From positions 1 to 26,230 of the IMG/VR virus record IMGVR_UViG_3300030119_000951: a DNA stretch of 26,230 bases, one strand, 5' to 3'. The notes under the pieces are model-generated. The model was not told where the DNA came from. It was given only the letters and a program-made list of their open reading frames with translations, and searched no databases. The DNA is from a virus. The position numbers and the translations under genes were made by a program. Below are positions 24,172 through 26,230 of the stretch, in pieces. Within the stretch, counting starts at the first letter, position 1, and each line of letters begins with the position of its first letter.

Positions 24172-24597
24172 TCAGTCCAGCATCAGCACGTAGTAGCCAC
24201 GGTGGGTGCCGTCGATTCTGCGTGCCAGCTCCGGCATGTCGGCTTCGACGAGACGCCGCCGGAGGTCGCGGACGGCGCTGCGCACCGTCGATGTCGAGCG
24301 CCGACAGCCCCAAACGTCGTCCAAGAGGTCGGCGTGTGAGATGTAGTGGTTCGGCCGCCGGGCAAGTCGCTGAATCAGCCGGAAACTAATGGATGCGCCG
24401 AGAACGCACTCGTGCCCGTTCCACCGGACCGACAACGTGCCGGGGTCGACGATCAGAGCATGGCTAAGGCGGGATTCACCGACCGACGCGTTTGGCGTTT
24501 CGATCGCTGCAGATTCGATCTGGTCGGCCAGATCACGCAGTGAACGCGCGATGCTCAGGAGGTCTGCGGCTAAGGACGAGGGGGTGTGGCGTTCCAT
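24172..24597 (-). CDS. Stand-alone winged-helix transcription regulator (OmpR/PhoB-type DNA-binding domain)
   Basis: A 141-aa protein; ATG 24597 is preferred because GGAGG lies 6 nt upstream, rather than the in-frame ATG at 24642. Residues 1-40 form a helical, Ala/Leu-rich segment. Residues about 46-141 match the Trans_reg_C winged helix: LSVRWNGHECVLGASISFRL, HYISHADLLDDVWG, the recognition-helix-like STSTVRSAVRDLRRRLVEA, and the wing ending RIDGTHRGYYVLML. There is no receiver domain, so it is not a two-component regulator. Located between the recombinase operon and repeats upstream of its own gene, it probably controls itself and the recombinase operon. Confidence 0.8.
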   Translation of the reverse strand: MERHTPSSLAADLLSIARSLRDLADQIESAAIETPNASVGESRLSHALIVDPGTLSVRWNGHECVLGASISFRLIQRLARRPNHYISHADLLDDVWGCRRSTSTVRSAVRDLRRRLVEADMPELARRIDGTHRGYYVLMLD

Positions 24598-24660
24598 CGG
24601 ATGCCTCCGTGTTGGGGCGGCACCCGTGGCGTGCGACGGCACGCGGGCTCAGACTCGGCA

Positions 24661-24743
24661 GGAACCGCCGATCGTGACATCCTCAGGACGAAAAGCTGAT
24701 GTCGGCGTCATCGGGGCATCCACACGGAACCTCCAGATCGTGA
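24661..24743. repeat. Imperfect direct repeat upstream of the winged-helix gene
   Basis: GGAACCGCCGATCGTGA (24661-24677) and GGAACCTCCAGATCGTGA (24726-24743) differ by one base and one inserted A. The octamer AGACTCGG also recurs at 24651 and 24751, exactly 100 bp apart, near each copy. The region is noncoding and lies upstream of the regulator gene. These could be iterons, operator copies or part of an attachment region; the sequence alone does not separate these. Confidence 0.5.
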
Positions 24744-24838
24744 GACTTTGAGACTCGGGCCTGATTTGCCCGCCTGGGAACGCGGGAAGGGCGATTCCGG
24801 AGTCTCACTGACTGGTCTCAGCCATGAGACCTGAGACC
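24740..24838. promoter_or_regulatory. Cluster of six TGAGAC half-sites (candidate operators)
   Basis: TGAGAC occurs on the plus strand at 24741, 24749, 24825 and 24832, and on the minus strand at 24802-24807 and 24815-24820. GTGAGACT (24740-24747) pairs with AGTCTCAC (24801-24808). GGTCTCA(gcca)TGAGACC at 24814-24831 is a perfect 7-bp hairpin or palindrome, followed by a direct TGAGACC copy. A CGGGC(ctgattt)GCCCG hairpin lies between the arms. The cluster sits in the 276-nt noncoding stretch 24598-24873, upstream of the winged-helix gene and past the 3' end of the DUF4143 gene. Confidence 0.6.
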
Positions 24839-24873
24839 GATCAAGCTCATTTCGAACCGTTGTCATCGCGATG

Positions 24874-26061
24874 TCATCCCACCACCCCGATTCCCATCCC
24901 GTGCTCGTGCAGGCGGGCCCACGGGAGCAGCGCCGCAGTCGAGCGCTGCTGGGGCTCGTCACCCCCGTACACCACGACCGACTCGACCTTCCGATCCGTC
25001 GATTCGAGCAGGCCGCGAACACGGGCGGCCCCGTCGAAGAGGCTGGTCGACGCGGTCGCAGCGGCCTTCGCTTCCACGGCGACGAGCCGGCGCCCGTCCT
25101 CGATCACCAGGTCCGCCTCGACGCCATCCTTATCCCGGTAGAACGACACCCCGCCCGTGACGCCCCCGTTTGTCCGGTGCTTCATGATCTCGGAGACGAC
25201 CCAGGTCTCGAAGATTGCGCCGCGGAGCGGATGAGACCGGAGTTGATCGGCCGAGCGGATGCCGAGCAGCCAGCAAGCCAGCCCGGTGTCGTAAAAGTGC
25301 AGCTTCGGCATCTTCACCAGCCGCTTGCGCTGGTTGGAATGTAACGCCGGGAGCCGAAACGCGATGAAGCTGGTCTCCAGCACGCTGAGCCACGCCTTGG
25401 CCGTCGGCTGCGAGACGCCGCAGTCAGACGCGAGCGCCGAGTAGTTGAGCAACTGCCCGGTGCGCCCGGCGCAGAGCTCGACGAACCGCTGGAATGTGAC
25501 GAGGTCGCCGATGTTGCTGATCGTGCGCACGTCGCGCTCGATGTACGTCGCGACGTACGAGCGGAGCCAGTCGGCGGGATCGAGTCCCCGATCGAAGATC
25601 CGCGGGTAGCCGCCGGCGACGAGCGCTTCGTCGAGACTGCCGGGGTGGCGCTCGAAGCGCGCGATTTCGCTCCACGCCAGCGGGAGCAGGTGCAGTACCG
25701 CCGAACGCCCGGCGAGCGACTGGCTGACCGACTCGGACAGCGCGAGGTTCTGCGAACCGGTCAGGATCCACCGCCCCGGCGCCGGGTCTTCGTCGATGAT
25801 GCCTTGGAGGTACGACGGAAGCTCCGGGGTTCGCTGGACCTCGTCGAGGATCGCGCCCTCCGGGAACTGCGCCAGGAACGCCCGCGGATCGTCGGTCGCG
25901 AACGACCGCGTGTCCGGCGCCTCAAGGTTGGCGTAGGGCTTGTCCGGGAAGAGCCCACGGCACAGCGTCGACTTCCCGCTTTGGCGGGGACCGGTCAGCG
26001 TCACCGCCGGGTGCAGCCCGGCGGCTCGGAGGAGCAGGTTGGAGAGGTCGCGGCGGATCAC
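24874..26061 (-). CDS. AAA_14/DUF4143 ATPase
   Basis: A 395-aa protein starting at GTG 26061. It has Walker A GPRQSGKST (residues 24-32), Walker B GAILDEVQR (D73/E74) and sensor-1-like WILTGSQN, followed by the DUF4143 part: YPRIFDRG, YIERDVRTISNIGDL, SQPTAKAWLSVLETSFIAF, PKLHFYDTGLACWLLGI and a C-terminal nuclease-like strand pair GVEADLVIEDGRRLVAVEAKA (PD-(D/E)XK-like, E-x-K). The family is widespread and often mobile; its cellular role is largely unknown. It stands alone, with a palindrome over its upstream region, and may be host or cargo rather than a phage core gene. Confidence 0.88.
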   Translation of the reverse strand: MIRRDLSNLLLRAAGLHPAVTLTGPRQSGKSTLCRGLFPDKPYANLEAPDTRSFATDDPRAFLAQFPEGAILDEVQRTPELPSYLQGIIDEDPAPGRWILTGSQNLALSESVSQSLAGRSAVLHLLPLAWSEIARFERHPGSLDEALVAGGYPRIFDRGLDPADWLRSYVATYIERDVRTISNIGDLVTFQRFVELCAGRTGQLLNYSALASDCGVSQPTAKAWLSVLETSFIAFRLPALHSNQRKRLVKMPKLHFYDTGLACWLLGIRSADQLRSHPLRGAIFETWVVSEIMKHRTNGGVTGGVSFYRDKDGVEADLVIEDGRRLVAVEAKAAATASTSLFDGAARVRGLLESTDRKVESVVVYGGDEPQQRSTAALLPWARLHEHGMGIGVVG

Positions 26062-26090
26062 GGTGAAAGGGTACCCGCTCCATCGGCTAC

Positions 26091-26123
26091 TTCAAAGTGA
26101 CACTTTGAACTGGCCGCAGTCAA
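26091..26123 (-). promoter_or_regulatory. Perfect palindrome (candidate operator) with -35-like hexamer upstream of the DUF4143 gene
   Basis: TTCAAAGTG-A-CACTTTGAA at 26091-26109 has 9-bp perfect arms and is AT-rich against the GC-rich background. It lies 30 nt upstream of the GTG start of the ATPase gene. On the minus strand TTGACT (26118-26123 read in reverse) lies 8 nt upstream of the palindrome and could be a -35 element, with the palindrome over the spacer and -10. No good -10 hexamer is evident, so the promoter call is tentative, the palindrome is not. Confidence 0.6.
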
Positions 26124-26124
26124 T

Positions 26125-26142
26125 GTGGGCCTTCATGCCCAC
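26125..26142. repeat. Small inverted repeat at the right end
   Basis: GTGGGC(cttcat)GCCCAC forms a 6-bp stem with a 6-nt loop. No T tract follows on either strand, so it is not a clear terminator. The remaining bases to 26230 contain no gene or other feature that I can support. Confidence 0.4.
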
Positions 26143-26230
26143 CCAGAGTCTCTGAAGCGGGGGAGAGACGCCGTAGATACGGCTCGTGTTTGGGCTTGAT
26201 GAGTCCGGCGCTGACGCGGATGGTTCTAGG

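Noticed and set aside
1-26230. tRNA or rRNA genes, or a tRNA-based attachment site
   Set aside because: No cloverleaf-like segment or rRNA-like conserved stretch was seen on either strand by eye; a covariance-model scan would be needed to exclude one.

Overview
The window is about 26 kb of GC-rich DNA that reads as most of a tailed prophage (siphovirus-like) plus its right-hand control/integration end. GC content, frequent GTG starts and 4-nt ATGA/GTGA gene overlaps fit a high-GC bacterium. The gene set recalls prophages of Planctomycetota (Phycisphaerae-like), but this assignment is an inference from general resemblance; no rRNA or other taxonomic marker is present.

Left part, plus strand (1-15024): a late operon for packaging, head and tail. 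It holds a 5'-truncated GpA-type large terminase, a small gpW-position protein, a lambda-family portal, a prohead protease fused to the major capsid protein, a DUF2190-type decoration protein, head-tail joining genes, a small membrane/coiled-coil protein, tail completion, tail tube, a tail chaperone pair probably joined by a -1 frameshift, a putative lipoprotein, an HK97-gp10-like protein, a 655-residue tape measure and a tail protein. Two insertions break this order: an mcrB-mcrC type IV restriction pair (1357-4345) between terminase and the gpW-position gene, and an antisense ORF (10121-10525) between tail tube and tail chaperone.

Middle part, plus strand (15028-19837): an uncharacterised structural protein followed by five genes chained by overlapping stop/start codons. 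These are a SAM methyltransferase-like protein, a GPSL-motif Rossmann protein resembling DUF115/CST-I-type glycosyltransferases, a 319-residue Ser/Gly/Thr-rich protein, and two GT32-like (DXD-type) glycosyltransferases. The layout suggests that the phage makes and glycosylates its own Ser/Gly-rich virion or surface protein. This is the best candidate for an undescribed system in the plus-strand half.

Right part, minus strand (19794-23979): a tightly packed operon of a large serine recombinase without a recognisable zinc ribbon, two divergent ParB/RepB-like proteins and an AAA+ ATPase with a C-terminal helix-turn-helix-like segment. It converges on, and overlaps, the last glycosyltransferase. 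The combination suggests an integrase that works with ParB-like DNA-binding partners and an ATPase, and is the second candidate system. Next come a stand-alone winged-helix regulator (24172-24597), a repeat-rich intergenic region with six TGAGAC half-sites and an imperfect direct repeat, and an AAA_14/DUF4143 ATPase gene (24874-26061) preceded by a perfect 19-bp palindrome.

No tRNA, rRNA, CRISPR array, endolysin or classical tail-tip/baseplate gene was recognised. All family assignments come from reading motifs by eye, without database searches.
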